Below are positions 8,165 to 16,433 of a DNA stretch of 64,000 nt, piece by piece. This stretch comes from Stenotrophomonas maltophilia (lineage in GTDB: Bacteria; Pseudomonadota; Gammaproteobacteria; Xanthomonadales; Xanthomonadaceae): the NCBI RefSeq assembly GCF_004920835.1, contig NZ_QFHO01000003.1, positions 62,001 through 126,000 on the forward strand, in the 5' to 3' direction. How positions within the stretch are numbered: the first letter of the stretch is position 1; every line of letters begins with the position of its first letter. A program made the position numbers and the translations under genes. The notes below the pieces were generated by a model. That model did no database searches. It was not told the origin of the DNA and saw nothing but the letters and a program-made list of their open reading frames with translations.

Positions 8165-9130
8165 ATGTCCATGATCCTGCGCGGCCTGTTGGCCCTGGCC
8201 TGTGCCGGGGCGACGGGCGTGGCCACGGCGGCAGCTCCGGCGGGGCCGCAGATCCTCACCGAGGATGTCAGTCGTTTCTATGCGCTTTACGATGGTGCTG
8301 GCGGTAAACCCAGTGTTGCGCAGCTGCGTGGATACATGGCCGAAGGTTCGACGGGCCTGGCGGAGCTGGCCAAGGCGCGCCGGGTAACTCCCGAACGGAT
8401 GGCCGAGTCCATCGCCAGCCAGCCCGAGCTGTATGCGCAGGGGCGAAACTGCCTGGCCGAGCTGCCGGCGGTCAAGCAGCGCCTCGTACAGGTGTTCGCC
8501 AACCTGCAGGCGATCTATCCGCAGACCCGGTTCCCGCCGGTGACCATCGCAGTGGGCCGTGGCCGGCCTGTGGGGCTGACCTCGAAGAGTGGGGTGATCA
8601 TCGGCCTGGAAGCGCTGTGCGCGGCCGACTTCATGAATCCCAGTGTGCAGGACCGCTTCGTGCACGTGATCGCACACGAGTACGTGCACATCCAGCAGAC
8701 CGGCCTGAGCGACTTCGAGCCGGGAGATCCGCGCGCGACCGTGCTGCGCGTGTCGCTGGGCGAAGGCATCGCCGAGTTCATCACCGAACTGATTTCCGGC
8801 AACGTCGGCAATGGGGGCCACGCGGCGTGGACGCGCGGCCGGGAAGTGCATATCGAAAGTGCATTCGCACTGGATCTGGACAGCACCGACCTGTCGCCGT
8901 GGCTGTACAACTACAAGCCGGGCTCGCAGGAGCCCTATGACCTGGGTTACTGGGTGGGGTACCGCATCGCCAAGGCCTATTACCTCCAGGCCAAGGACAA
9001 GCGTGATGCGGTGCGTGCGCTGATCCAGCAGGACAACCCGAAGGCGATCCTGGCCGCCAGCGGCTGGACGCCGGGCATGTGGATGCCGGCGAAGGTGACC
9101 GGTGTCGCGGCGCGCACGGCTGCACGCTGA
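8165..9130 (+). CDS. Exported DUF2268-like zinc protease
   Basis: 321 residues. The ATG at 8165 follows AGGACGGAG. The N-terminal signal peptide ends near ATAAA (about residue 25), indicating a periplasmic or secreted enzyme. The HEXXH motif is HEYVH (His171, Glu172, His175), preceded by FVHVIA and followed 20-30 residues later by SLGEGIAEFITE, whose Glu is a likely third zinc ligand. This arrangement matches the DUF2268 group of predicted zinc-dependent proteases. It probably stands as a single gene with its own promoter (GATAGATTG near 8121). Confidence 0.8.
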   Translation: MSMILRGLLALACAGATGVATAAAPAGPQILTEDVSRFYALYDGAGGKPSVAQLRGYMAEGSTGLAELAKARRVTPERMAESIASQPELYAQGRNCLAELPAVKQRLVQVFANLQAIYPQTRFPPVTIAVGRGRPVGLTSKSGVIIGLEALCAADFMNPSVQDRFVHVIAHEYVHIQQTGLSDFEPGDPRATVLRVSLGEGIAEFITELISGNVGNGGHAAWTRGREVHIESAFALDLDSTDLSPWLYNYKPGSQEPYDLGYWVGYRIAKAYYLQAKDKRDAVRALIQQDNPKAILAASGWTPGMWMPAKVTGVAARTAAR

Positions 9131-9176
9131 GCGCGGGGCAGGGCGTTAGACTGGTCCCGTGTCTTGGGAGAGCCCC

Positions 9177-9965
9177 ATGCGTATTCCTGTTGTGCTTGCC
9201 AGCGTTGCCGCCATGGTCCTTGGGATCGCCTTGACTGCTGCGGCCGTGGACGCTGAAACGAGTGCGGTCAATCCGCTGCTGCGGACGCCCATTGACCAGC
9301 TTCGTCCCGACGAAGTGCGCTTCATGCAGCAGCGCCTGGCCGATTGGCCGGAGCTGCAACGCTATCGTGATGCCAACGCGCAACTGCCTGCGGCAGTGCC
9401 GGGCCAGCCGCGCGTGGTGTTCTTCGGCGACTCCATCACCGAAGGCTGGGGAAGGGAAGGCAGTGCCGGTTTCTTCCCCGGCAAGGGCTGGCTCAATCGT
9501 GGCATCAGCGGCCAGACCACGGCGCAGATGCTGGTGCGCTTCCCGCAGGACGTGCTGGCGCTGAAGCCACAGGTGGTGGTGATCCTGGCCGGCACCAACG
9601 ACATCGCCGGCAACACCGGCCCGTCCACGCAGGCGATGATCGAAGACAACCTGTACGCGATGGTGGACCTCGCCCGTGCACACGGCATCGCCGTGGTGCT
9701 GGCATCAGTGCTGCCGGTCAGCGACTACCCGTGGCTGCCGGGCACGGCACCTGCGCCCAAGGTGCGTGCATTGAACACGGCATTGAAGCGCTATGCCGAT
9801 GCACAACAGATGGTCTATCTGGACTACTACACGCCGATGGCCAATAAGGCCGGTGGACTGGATCCGCAGCTGGCCGACGACGGTGTGCATCCCACCGCGA
9901 AGGGCTATGCGGTGATGGCGCCGCTGGCTGAGGCGGCGGTCAAACACGCACTGCAGCGGAAGTAG
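9177..9965 (+). CDS. Exported SGNH/GDSL-family hydrolase
   Basis: 262 residues from ATG 9177 (GGGAGAGCCCC upstream); a GTG 18 bases earlier is less likely. Signal peptide of about 28 residues. SGNH blocks: FFGDSITEGW (nucleophile Ser86), LNRGISGQTT (Gly), LAGTNDIAG (Asn) and DGVHPTAKGY (Asp and His). The family covers esterases, lipases and carbohydrate acetylesterases; the substrate cannot be told from sequence. It resembles the platelet-activating-factor-acetylhydrolase-like, sugar-deacetylase end of the family. The last 26 bases overlap the 3' end of the convergent LysR gene. Confidence 0.88.
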   Translation: MRIPVVLASVAAMVLGIALTAAAVDAETSAVNPLLRTPIDQLRPDEVRFMQQRLADWPELQRYRDANAQLPAAVPGQPRVVFFGDSITEGWGREGSAGFFPGKGWLNRGISGQTTAQMLVRFPQDVLALKPQVVVILAGTNDIAGNTGPSTQAMIEDNLYAMVDLARAHGIAVVLASVLPVSDYPWLPGTAPAPKVRALNTALKRYADAQQMVYLDYYTPMANKAGGLDPQLADDGVHPTAKGYAVMAPLAEAAVKHALQRK

Positions 9966-10824
9966 CTCCCGCGGGCAGACTCGCCAGCAACCACTCGCAG
10001 AAACTGATCACCAGCGGATCTGCCGTGCTGTCCTGGTGCACCAGCCAGCTCCAGCGCGGGCCGCGCACGCGTGCCTCATCCAGGGCTTGCAGCAGGCCTT
10101 GTTCGCAGGCGCGGGCTGCCAGCAGCTCGCTGACCAAGGCGATACCCAGCCCTTGGCACGCGGCATCCAGTAGTTGCCCGGGCTCGGAGAAGTTCATGCC
10201 CTCGCGGCGCTGGCCGACATCGGCGCCACCCTGCACCTGCCATTGGCTCCAGTCCATCTCACGTTCGCCATGCAGGGTGAGGCGTTCGTGCACGGGCGTG
10301 GCCAGCAGGTTGGGATGGCAGGCCGGATAGAGGCGGTCCTGCAGCAGCACGCGATGCTGGCACTGCGCCTGTGAGTCGAGGTCATCGCGTACCGCCACGT
10401 CCAACGTCTGCGTGGTCATGTCCGGTGCTTCTTCGCTGGTCAGCAACCACAGGTCGGCGTCGGGGTGCAGGCGGTGGAAGCTGGCCAGGCGCGGCACCAG
10501 CCAATGCCGGGCAAAGGCCGGGCTGGTGTTGACGATCAGTTGATTGGGCTTGCGGTACTGATCGAGCCGGCGGATGCCGCTGGCCAGCTGCCGCAGCAGG
10601 GATTGAGTGGTTTCCAGCAGGTCGATGCCGGCGTCGGTGAGGGTGACGCTGCGGCCCTGCCGGAAGAACAACGGCTGCTGCAGCGACGCTTCCAGGCCCC
10701 GGATCTGCTGGCTGATGGCCGACTGGGTCAGGTGCAGTTCCTCGGCCGCGCGATGGAAGCTGCCCAGCCGGGCGGCAGCCTCGAAACCCCGTAGGGCGTT
10801 CAGCGGTGGCCAGTGCTTGAGCAT
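9940..10824 (-). CDS. LysR-family regulator (GcvA-like)
   Basis: 294 residues. N-terminal winged helix-turn-helix (LNALRGFEAAARLGSFHRAAEELHLT, with SAISQQIRGLE) and a C-terminal effector-binding domain. The opening PPLNALRGFEAAAR is typical of the GcvA/AmpR branch. It is divergent from the exported agmatine-deiminase-like gene, with about 105 bases between them, so that gene is the likely target. A palindrome (10827-10842) lies just upstream of its own start codon. Confidence 0.88.
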   Translation of the reverse strand: MLKHWPPLNALRGFEAAARLGSFHRAAEELHLTQSAISQQIRGLEASLQQPLFFRQGRSVTLTDAGIDLLETTQSLLRQLASGIRRLDQYRKPNQLIVNTSPAFARHWLVPRLASFHRLHPDADLWLLTSEEAPDMTTQTLDVAVRDDLDSQAQCQHRVLLQDRLYPACHPNLLATPVHERLTLHGEREMDWSQWQVQGGADVGQRREGMNFSEPGQLLDAACQGLGIALVSELLAARACEQGLLQALDEARVRGPRWSWLVHQDSTADPLVISFCEWLLASLPAGATSAAVRV

Positions 10825-10826
10825 TT

Positions 10827-10842
10827 CAGTTAAGTAAAACTG
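10827..10842. promoter_or_regulatory. Candidate LysR operator
   Basis: CAGTT-AAGTAA-AACTG, a perfect 5-bp inverted repeat with a 6-base AT-rich spacer, located 3 bases upstream of the LysR start and in the divergent promoter region. The shape fits LysR half-sites (T-N11-A type); binding is inferred. Confidence 0.4.
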
Positions 10843-10929
10843 TTCAATTGATGGCTGAATCTATCGTTTGTTCTTATGTGTCCGCAAGCGCAGCATAGCG
10901 CCCATCCCACACCGGGCCTGGAGCCTGTC

Positions 10930-12063
10930 ATGAGCAATCGTCGTCACTTCCTCACCCAACTGGCGGGCGCCGCTGGTCTTGGTGGCCTGGCCGCTCTGGG
11001 TATGGCCGGCCTGCCGGGGCGCGTGGCTGCGGCTGCGCCGGGCGCAGGCATCTGGCGCATGCCCGATGAACATGGTCCGCAGGAACGCGTGTTCCTGGCC
11101 TTTGCTGCGCAGCCGCGGGTGTGGGGCGCGCAGGCCGATGCGGTGAACACGACCGTGGCGCGGCTGGCCCGCACCATCGCACGCCACCAGCCGGTCAGCG
11201 TGCTGTGCCGCCCAGCGCAACTCAAGCAGGCAAAGGACCGCTGCGGCCGCGAAAACATCGAGTTCCTGGAAGTGCCCTTGGATGACATCTGGGTGCGCGA
11301 TTACGGTGGTTGCTTTGTCACCAACGACACGGGCGGCCTCGGCCTGGTCGATTTCAACTTCAACGGTTGGGGTGGCAAGCAGAGCGCGCGCAACGATGGC
11401 GCGGTGGCGCCGTGGCTGACGCAGGTGACCGGCGCGACGTTGCTGGAAAGCGATCTGGTGGGCGAGGGCGGTGGTATCGAAGTGGACGGCCATGGCACGG
11501 CGATCCTCACCGAGAGCTGCTGGGTCAACCGCAACCGCAATCCGGACTGGTCGCGCGCGGATATCGAGGCCGAGCTGAAACATCGCCTGGGCGTGCGCAA
11601 GGTGATCTGGCTGCCCGGTATCGCCGGCAAGGACATCACCGATGCGCACGTGGATTTCTATGCGCGCTTCGTACGCCCGGGCGTGGTGATCGCCAATCTG
11701 GACAACGATCCGGAGTCCTACGATTACGACTTGACGCGCGAACACCTGCAGATCCTGCGTAGGGCCACCGATGCCGATGGCCGTCGCCTGCAGGTGCATA
11801 CCTTGCCGCCGCCGCTTGACGGACGCGACAACGTGCATACCCGCGACAACGCCGATCTGGCGATGGGCTATATCAACTACCTGCCGATCAACGGCGCGGT
11901 GGTCGCGCCGCAGTTCGGTGACGACGCAGCCGATGGATTCTGCCGTGAACTACTGGAAGGCATGTATCCCGGCCGCGCGATCGAGCAGGTGGACATCGAC
12001 GCGATTGCTGGCGGCGGTGGTGGCATTCACTGTGTGACCAAGAACATGCCGAAGGTGGGCTGA
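10930..12063 (+). CDS. Exported agmatine deiminase / peptidylarginine deiminase family protein
   Basis: 377 residues from ATG 10930 (TGGAG upstream). The N-terminus MSNRRHFLTQLAGAAG has an RR and a hydrophobic stretch to VAAAA, suggesting Tat export. Family motifs: DDIWVRDYGG (substrate-binding Asp and catalytic Asp), LVGEGGGIEVDG, DAHVDFYARF (catalytic His/Asp) and the nucleophile GGGGIHCVTK (Cys368). Cytoplasmic AguA converts agmatine to N-carbamoylputrescine; export suggests it works on periplasmic agmatine or on peptidyl arginine, as in Porphyromonas PAD. It is not next to aguB. Confidence 0.85.
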   Translation: MSNRRHFLTQLAGAAGLGGLAALGMAGLPGRVAAAAPGAGIWRMPDEHGPQERVFLAFAAQPRVWGAQADAVNTTVARLARTIARHQPVSVLCRPAQLKQAKDRCGRENIEFLEVPLDDIWVRDYGGCFVTNDTGGLGLVDFNFNGWGGKQSARNDGAVAPWLTQVTGATLLESDLVGEGGGIEVDGHGTAILTESCWVNRNRNPDWSRADIEAELKHRLGVRKVIWLPGIAGKDITDAHVDFYARFVRPGVVIANLDNDPESYDYDLTREHLQILRRATDADGRRLQVHTLPPPLDGRDNVHTRDNADLAMGYINYLPINGAVVAPQFGDDAADGFCRELLEGMYPGRAIEQVDIDAIAGGGGGIHCVTKNMPKVG

Positions 12064-12069
12064 CGCACC

Positions 12070-12615
12070 TCAGGCATCGTCCTGCTTCAACGCGGCATCA
12101 GCCGCCAGCAGCGCTTCGGCGGCTGCACTGAGCGGCGGCGACGGTGGGGCGACCACGCCGATTGCTTCCATCATCTTCGGCATGCCCAGGAACTGCCGCG
12201 CGCGACGGTCGTAGATGCCGGTGACCAGCAGCGCACGGGTGGCGATCTTCTGCTCGGTCCCGATCATTACGCGCTGCTCCATGATGCCGCGCGAACCGAC
12301 CCAGCCCACCAGCCGCGTTTCCAGGGTGAAGCGCTGGAACGGCTTCAGCTCGCGGCGGAACTGGATGGTGCCCGCGCCGACGATCGGTGCCCACTTCTCG
12401 CGCAGCGCCACCCGGCCCAGGCCCATGCGCAGGATAAGATCCAGCCGGCCAAGGTCGAAGATGTTCCAGTAGCGGCCGTTGGTCATGTGCAGGTTGCTGT
12501 CCAGGTCATTGGGCAGTACCCGGAACTGCAGCCGCGAGACCCCGAACGGGGCCTCCAGCTTGGGCCGGAACAGGCTGCACAGCAGCAGGTGGAGCAGGCG
12601 GAACCAGAGATTCAT
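12070..12615 (-). CDS. Hotdog-fold acyl-CoA thioesterase family protein
   Basis: 181 residues. A membrane-interfacial N-terminal segment (LWFRLLHLLLCSLF) is followed by a 4HBT-like hotdog domain with NDLDSNLHMTNGRYWNIFDLGR. This is the DxNxHMNNGxY pattern of the THEM6/YbgC-like thioesterases. The domain is complete, with no frameshift. It is divergent from a TetR-family gene that probably controls it; the shared intergenic region carries a duplicated 12-base motif. Confidence 0.82.
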   Translation of the reverse strand: MNLWFRLLHLLLCSLFRPKLEAPFGVSRLQFRVLPNDLDSNLHMTNGRYWNIFDLGRLDLILRMGLGRVALREKWAPIVGAGTIQFRRELKPFQRFTLETRLVGWVGSRGIMEQRVMIGTEQKIATRALLVTGIYDRRARQFLGMPKMMEAIGVVAPPSPPLSAAAEALLAADAALKQDDA

Positions 12616-12618
12616 GGT

Positions 12619-12666
12619 TATGACGACTGTTATAGAATCGCCGGTACGCTAATCTATGACGACTGT
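12619..12666. promoter_or_regulatory. Candidate TetR operator region
   Basis: TATGACGACTGT occurs twice, at 12619 and 12655 (36 bases apart), between the divergent thioesterase and tetR genes. The first copy extends into an imperfect palindrome, TATGACGACTGTTATA, overlapping a TAGAAT -10 (12633-12638) for tetR. This is consistent with autoregulation and control of both genes. Confidence 0.45.
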
Positions 12667-12684
12667 CCTGGCAAGGAGCCTGCC

Positions 12685-13260
12685 GTGAGCCCGCGCCCCT
12701 CTGATGCGCCTCAACGCGTGATTGATGCTGCGGCACAGATGCTGGCGCGCGTGGGCCTCAATGCCACCAGCATCCGTGAGGTGACCAAGCTGGCCGAAGC
12801 GCCGCTGGGTTCCACCTACCACCACTTTCCCGGCGGCAAGCAGGAGCTTCTGGCGCGTGCCACCCATATGGCCGGCGACAAGGTGGAAGCGCTGCTGGTG
12901 GAGCTGCTGAAGGGCGGCGCAGTGCAGGGCCTGCAGCAGTTCCTGGCGATGTGGCGCGAGCGCCTGCTGCGCACCGATTTCCGCGCTGGCTGCCCGGTGC
13001 TGGCCGCTGCGGTTGAGGAGCCGGTGGAGGCCATGCCCAGCCAGCCGCGTGCCGCTGCGGCCGAAGTGTTCGCGCGCTGGCAGGGCCATCTGGCGGCGGC
13101 GTTCGTCGCCGAAGGTCACAACCCGGCAGCGGCGGCCGGCCTAGCCAGCCTGGTGATTGCCAGCGTGGAAGGTGCGGTGGCGATGTGCCGCGCACTGCAG
13201 GACATCGGCCCGTTCGACCAAGTGGCCGCGCAGTTGCTGAAGGCCGCCGCGCCGCCTTGA
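12685..13260 (+). CDS. TetR-family regulator (LmrA/YxaF-like)
   Basis: 191 residues from GTG 12685, with AAGGAGCC 6 bases upstream. The N-terminal helix-turn-helix comprises VIDAAAQMLARVGLNATSI, EVTKLAEAPLGSTYHHFPGGKQEL; the STYHHFPGGKQEL variant is typical of the LmrA/YxaF/AcrR-like subgroup. The C-terminal ligand-binding domain includes RAGCPVLAAAVE. It is divergent from the thioesterase gene, which with itself is the probable regulon. Confidence 0.87.
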   Translation: MSPRPSDAPQRVIDAAAQMLARVGLNATSIREVTKLAEAPLGSTYHHFPGGKQELLARATHMAGDKVEALLVELLKGGAVQGLQQFLAMWRERLLRTDFRAGCPVLAAAVEEPVEAMPSQPRAAAAEVFARWQGHLAAAFVAEGHNPAAAAGLASLVIASVEGAVAMCRALQDIGPFDQVAAQLLKAAAPP

Positions 13261-13312
13261 TCCGGCGGCACGGTCGCGGGAGACTCGGCGCAGGCCCTGA
13301 CTGGACGCCGCC

Positions 13313-13696
13313 ATGGACGAATCGCACTGCCGCCACCTGATCGAGCACTACCTGCAGGCCTACAACCGCTTCGACATCGACGCCATGCTGGCGGTGCTGG
13401 CGCACAACGTGCGCTTCGAAAACCATAGCGGTGGCCAGCTGACGATGGTCACCGAAGGCATCGATGCCTTCGGCGAACTGGCACGGCAATCGGCGCCGTT
13501 GTTCCGTGAGCGCGAACAGCGGTTGCTCGAGTTGACCTTCGAGGATGGCATGGCGCTGGCCAGCATCGGCTGGCGTGGCGTGTTCGCGCAGGACATTCCC
13601 GGTGGTCCCAGCGCGGGCTCGGAACTGTCTCTGAAGGGACGCAGCGAGTTTGCTTTTGAGGACGGCCGCATCGTGCGGATCATCGACCGCAGCTGA
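13313..13696 (+). CDS. NTF2-like (SnoaL-type) protein
   Basis: 127 residues. The cone-shaped NTF2 fold is indicated by the opening HLIEHYLQAYNRFDIDAMLAVL, then the strand FENHSGG and the closing LKGRSEFAFEDGRIVRIIDRS. Such proteins are isomerases, binding proteins or stress-associated proteins; the sequence does not identify a substrate. It is 50 bases downstream of tetR and possibly co-transcribed. Confidence 0.8.
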   Translation: MDESHCRHLIEHYLQAYNRFDIDAMLAVLAHNVRFENHSGGQLTMVTEGIDAFGELARQSAPLFREREQRLLELTFEDGMALASIGWRGVFAQDIPGGPSAGSELSLKGRSEFAFEDGRIVRIIDRS

Positions 13697-13848
13697 TGAT
13701 CGATGGCCTCGGCCCGTCGTCTGGACAGCGGCTCCGGCCGCGGTAGAATCCGCGCAACACCGCCCACGCGTGCCCGGCAAGGATGTCCGCATGCTGCATC
13801 AGGTTCTTGAGCTTCCATGTTCCATGATCCACCGTCCTGCTGGCGAGC

Positions 13849-14088
13849 ATGTGGGTGGTGTGGTCGGCGCCGGTGCTGATGGCCGAGCTGCTGGTGGACG
13901 CCGCCATCGCCGGTGGCCTGTACCGGCGCATGCGGGGCATGCAGGAGCAGGGATGGTGGCGGGTATGCGTGACGCACACGATCTGGCCGCTGCTCGGCCT
14001 GGTGCTGTTCTTTGCTGTGCTGGGTTGGCTTGCGCAGGCGCAGGCGCCAGAAGCGACCCACCTGCTGCAGGTCATTCAAGCGCTGTAG
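13849..14088 (+). CDS. Small membrane protein of unknown function
   Basis: 79 residues with two predicted membrane segments (WVVWSAPVLMAELLVDAAIAGG and IWPLLGLVLFFAVLGWLA). An in-frame stop closes the frame 20-odd bases upstream, so ATG 13849 is the only good start, with weak GGCGAG upstream. Hydrophobicity and codon use support it over the overlapping frame that begins at 13791. It may head the small operon that follows. Confidence 0.5.
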   Translation: MWVVWSAPVLMAELLVDAAIAGGLYRRMRGMQEQGWWRVCVTHTIWPLLGLVLFFAVLGWLAQAQAPEATHLLQVIQAL

Positions 14089-14140
14089 CGCCAAGGTCCC
14101 GGCCGATATTCCAACCTGCTTCATTTCTTCGAGGAGCTTG

Positions 14141-14986
14141 ATGCGACAACGCATTGCACGGAAGCGCATCCTGACGACAGCGGTCGTCCTGTTCGTGGCT
14201 GCTGGCGCAGCGCTGATGGCCAGCGTGCGCCCGCAGTGGCGGCAGGATGTCAGCCCGCCTCCGATCAACCTGGGAACGGCACGGATGCAGGCCGAGGTGA
14301 TGGCAGAGCTCATCGACCTGCGACCGACACCGCCAGGAAAGCCGCCGGGACTACCGATTCCAATGAAGGCAGTCTCCTCCCCGATGCTGACCGGCAACAG
14401 TGGGTTCGCGACCGCGGAGGTGCCGCTGGCAGATGTCGCGCCAGCACACTTCGAGCCGCCCGGCTGGGAACCCGACGTGCCATTTGCAGTGATGGAATGG
14501 ACTGCGCCTTCCTGCGGTGAAGGAGACCCCGTCCCGGTCTGCCAGGTTCGTCACAACGTCGTCGAGTGGCGCGATGATGACAGTGCGGCGTCCATTCAAC
14601 TTCAGCAGCATCTGGAGGCGATGCTGCAGGTTGCGAACCGCCGGGCTGTACGCGTACCCGACCTCGCGTTTGAGCTTGCGCATGTGCGAGCGCAACGGAT
14701 GACGTGGGACGAGCTTCAGCAACGGCGCGCACGCGGCGTCGAGGGATGCACGGGTGGCCCGGGCAATCCGGATCTGGGCGTCGTCTATCTGCAGCGTCCT
14801 GTGTTCAGCATGGACGGGAACTGGGCAATGGCATCGGTCGCCTCGGATCTATGCAGTGGAGGAACGGGTATGCGCGACCTCTACCTTCTGCACCGCGGGA
14901 AGGACGGATGGGAGCGTGTTCGAGTGGAGCCTGTCCGCCATATGAGCTTTGGACACGGCCTGTGGCCCGCGTTGCCGGAGTCGTGA
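14141..14986 (+). CDS. Periplasmic proline-rich protein, paralog 1
   Basis: 281 residues; GAGGAGCTTG precedes the ATG. One N-terminal membrane anchor (about residues 10-28, TTAVVLFVAAGAALMASV) is followed by a short conserved stretch, RPQWRQDVSPPPINLGTARM, then a Pro-rich linker and a globular part with six or so cysteines (APSCGEGDPVPVCQ, GVEGCTGG, SDLCSGG) that could be disulfide-bonded in the periplasm. The next gene is a diverged duplicate. I recognise no domain. The stop codon overlaps the next start by one base. Confidence 0.72.
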   Translation: MRQRIARKRILTTAVVLFVAAGAALMASVRPQWRQDVSPPPINLGTARMQAEVMAELIDLRPTPPGKPPGLPIPMKAVSSPMLTGNSGFATAEVPLADVAPAHFEPPGWEPDVPFAVMEWTAPSCGEGDPVPVCQVRHNVVEWRDDDSAASIQLQQHLEAMLQVANRRAVRVPDLAFELAHVRAQRMTWDELQQRRARGVEGCTGGPGNPDLGVVYLQRPVFSMDGNWAMASVASDLCSGGTGMRDLYLLHRGKDGWERVRVEPVRHMSFGHGLWPALPES

Positions 14987-15855
14987 TGACGGACACCTCG
15001 TGCATGCCAGACCGTGATTGCCAACAGCGGATCGCCTGGCGACGCATTGCATCGTTGGCGGCGGCGCTGTCGGCTTTGGCTCTCATGGCCGGAATCTGCA
15101 GCCTGCGCCCGAGGTGGCAGCAGGAAATCGGTCCGCCGCCGGTCAACCTGGGAACCGCGCAGATGCAGGCTGAGGCGATGGCGCTGGCGATCCGGCAGAG
15201 GCCGCCCTTCCTCCCTCCACCCCCGCCGGTGCCGCAGCCGACGGTTCTGCCATCGTCGCTGAGCGAGGTGCCCACCACACCGCAGACGCCGTCCACGCGC
15301 GTCGATCGATGGGGCCCGCAGGAGCAGCCGCAGTTGACCGACCCGGTGGGGGAGGACATCTACGTGATGGAGCAGACCTTGCCCTATTGCTGGCCGGGCA
15401 GCAGTGCCTCCGCCTGCCAGGAGGTGGACGATCTGGTCCTGCCGCTGGACGACCGGTGGCCGCCGGACATCCATGCGCTGCGGTTGCAGCTGCAGGCAGA
15501 CCTGGTTCCTGCCAATCGCCGGTCCACGCCAGTGCCTGCAGCCGCATTGGCCGGTGCGCAGTGGACGGACAGCGCGGAGCTTCGAGCGCTGCGGGAGCAG
15601 GGGTGCAGGGCAACGGTGCATGGGCCGACTCGGAAATACGACCACTTCGCCTATCTGACCCGGCCCGTTTTCAGCGTCGATGGGCAGTGGGCTATGATCG
15701 CGGTCGCCTGGGATTCGTGTTCCGGCGATTTCGTCTACCGGGAGCTTGTTGTACTGCATCGCGAACAAGAACGCTGGATGGCCGCCCCCCCGGAACGAGG
15801 TCTGGGCGGCGTATGGGACGGCCGCATACTGCGGCCCTGGACGTACAACCACTGA
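14986..15855 (+). CDS. Periplasmic proline-rich protein, paralog 2
   Basis: 289 residues. The ATG shares its A with the preceding TGA, so translation is coupled. It has the same plan as its neighbour: N-terminal anchor, RPRWQQEIGPPPVNLGTAQM, a longer proline-rich linker (PPFLPPPPPVPQP) and a cysteine-containing domain (LPYCWPGSSASACQ, EQGCRATVHG, WDSCSGD). The shared ends TRPVFSVDGQWAM versus QRPVFSMDGNWAM show the duplication clearly. Function unknown; possibly an envelope-associated or secreted-toxin-related pair. Confidence 0.72.
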   Translation: MTDTSCMPDRDCQQRIAWRRIASLAAALSALALMAGICSLRPRWQQEIGPPPVNLGTAQMQAEAMALAIRQRPPFLPPPPPVPQPTVLPSSLSEVPTTPQTPSTRVDRWGPQEQPQLTDPVGEDIYVMEQTLPYCWPGSSASACQEVDDLVLPLDDRWPPDIHALRLQLQADLVPANRRSTPVPAAALAGAQWTDSAELRALREQGCRATVHGPTRKYDHFAYLTRPVFSVDGQWAMIAVAWDSCSGDFVYRELVVLHREQERWMAAPPERGLGGVWDGRILRPWTYNH

Positions 15856-15868
15856 CGAGGAAGAGCGC

Positions 15869-16387
15869 ATGGATGTCGCTGCACGCAGGAACAGGACGTT
15901 GTTTCGTTGGATCATGGCGACGCTGCTGGCGGTACTGATGCCGTTTGCAGCACTGGCGCAGCCCGCAGCCGGGCAGGCCGATACCGCCGAAGCCGCTACT
16001 GCCGCGGAAGAGGCGCAATGCCGCGCCTGCACTTATGAGCGTATTGGGCCCAAGGTCGATATCGGCCTGGTGGCCCTGATTTCGCTGCTGGTGGTGGGCC
16101 TGCTGGTGGCGGTATCCCGCGAATGGGGCACCACCTCGCAACGATGGACCTGCCGCACGCTGGCCCTGTTGCTGGTGGGTGTCGGTGTGGCGTTGCTGTG
16201 GTGGGCTGGCAGCGTCGTCTACCTGGGCTACAACCCGTGGCAGGAAATGGCCGCCCCCGTCGATGGCTCGCTCACATCGACACTGCTCACTACCTCACCG
16301 AAGTGGTTGGCGGCGATGGTGCTGATCGGCTTCGCGCCTTCCATCTGGAAACGCAGCGAGCGCCTGCCGGCGTGGCGCATCAGCTGA
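15869..16387 (+). CDS. Membrane protein of unknown function
   Basis: 172 residues from ATG 15869 (GAGGAAGAGCGC upstream), 13 bases after paralog 2 and presumably the last gene of the operon. A signal-like first hydrophobic segment is followed by a short AE-rich periplasmic piece with ECxxC-like QCRAC, then segments at about 65-82, 100-120 and 145-160. No known family seen. Confidence 0.68.
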   Translation: MDVAARRNRTLFRWIMATLLAVLMPFAALAQPAAGQADTAEAATAAEEAQCRACTYERIGPKVDIGLVALISLLVVGLLVAVSREWGTTSQRWTCRTLALLLVGVGVALLWWAGSVVYLGYNPWQEMAAPVDGSLTSTLLTTSPKWLAAMVLIGFAPSIWKRSERLPAWRIS

Positions 16388-16433
16388 CATTGAAACGGCG
16401 GCGCTGGATCACACCCGGCGCCGCCTGCGGTCA

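Noticed and set aside
12070..12615. Membrane-protein reading of the thioesterase gene
   Set aside because: Only the first 15 residues are hydrophobic; the rest is a hotdog fold.
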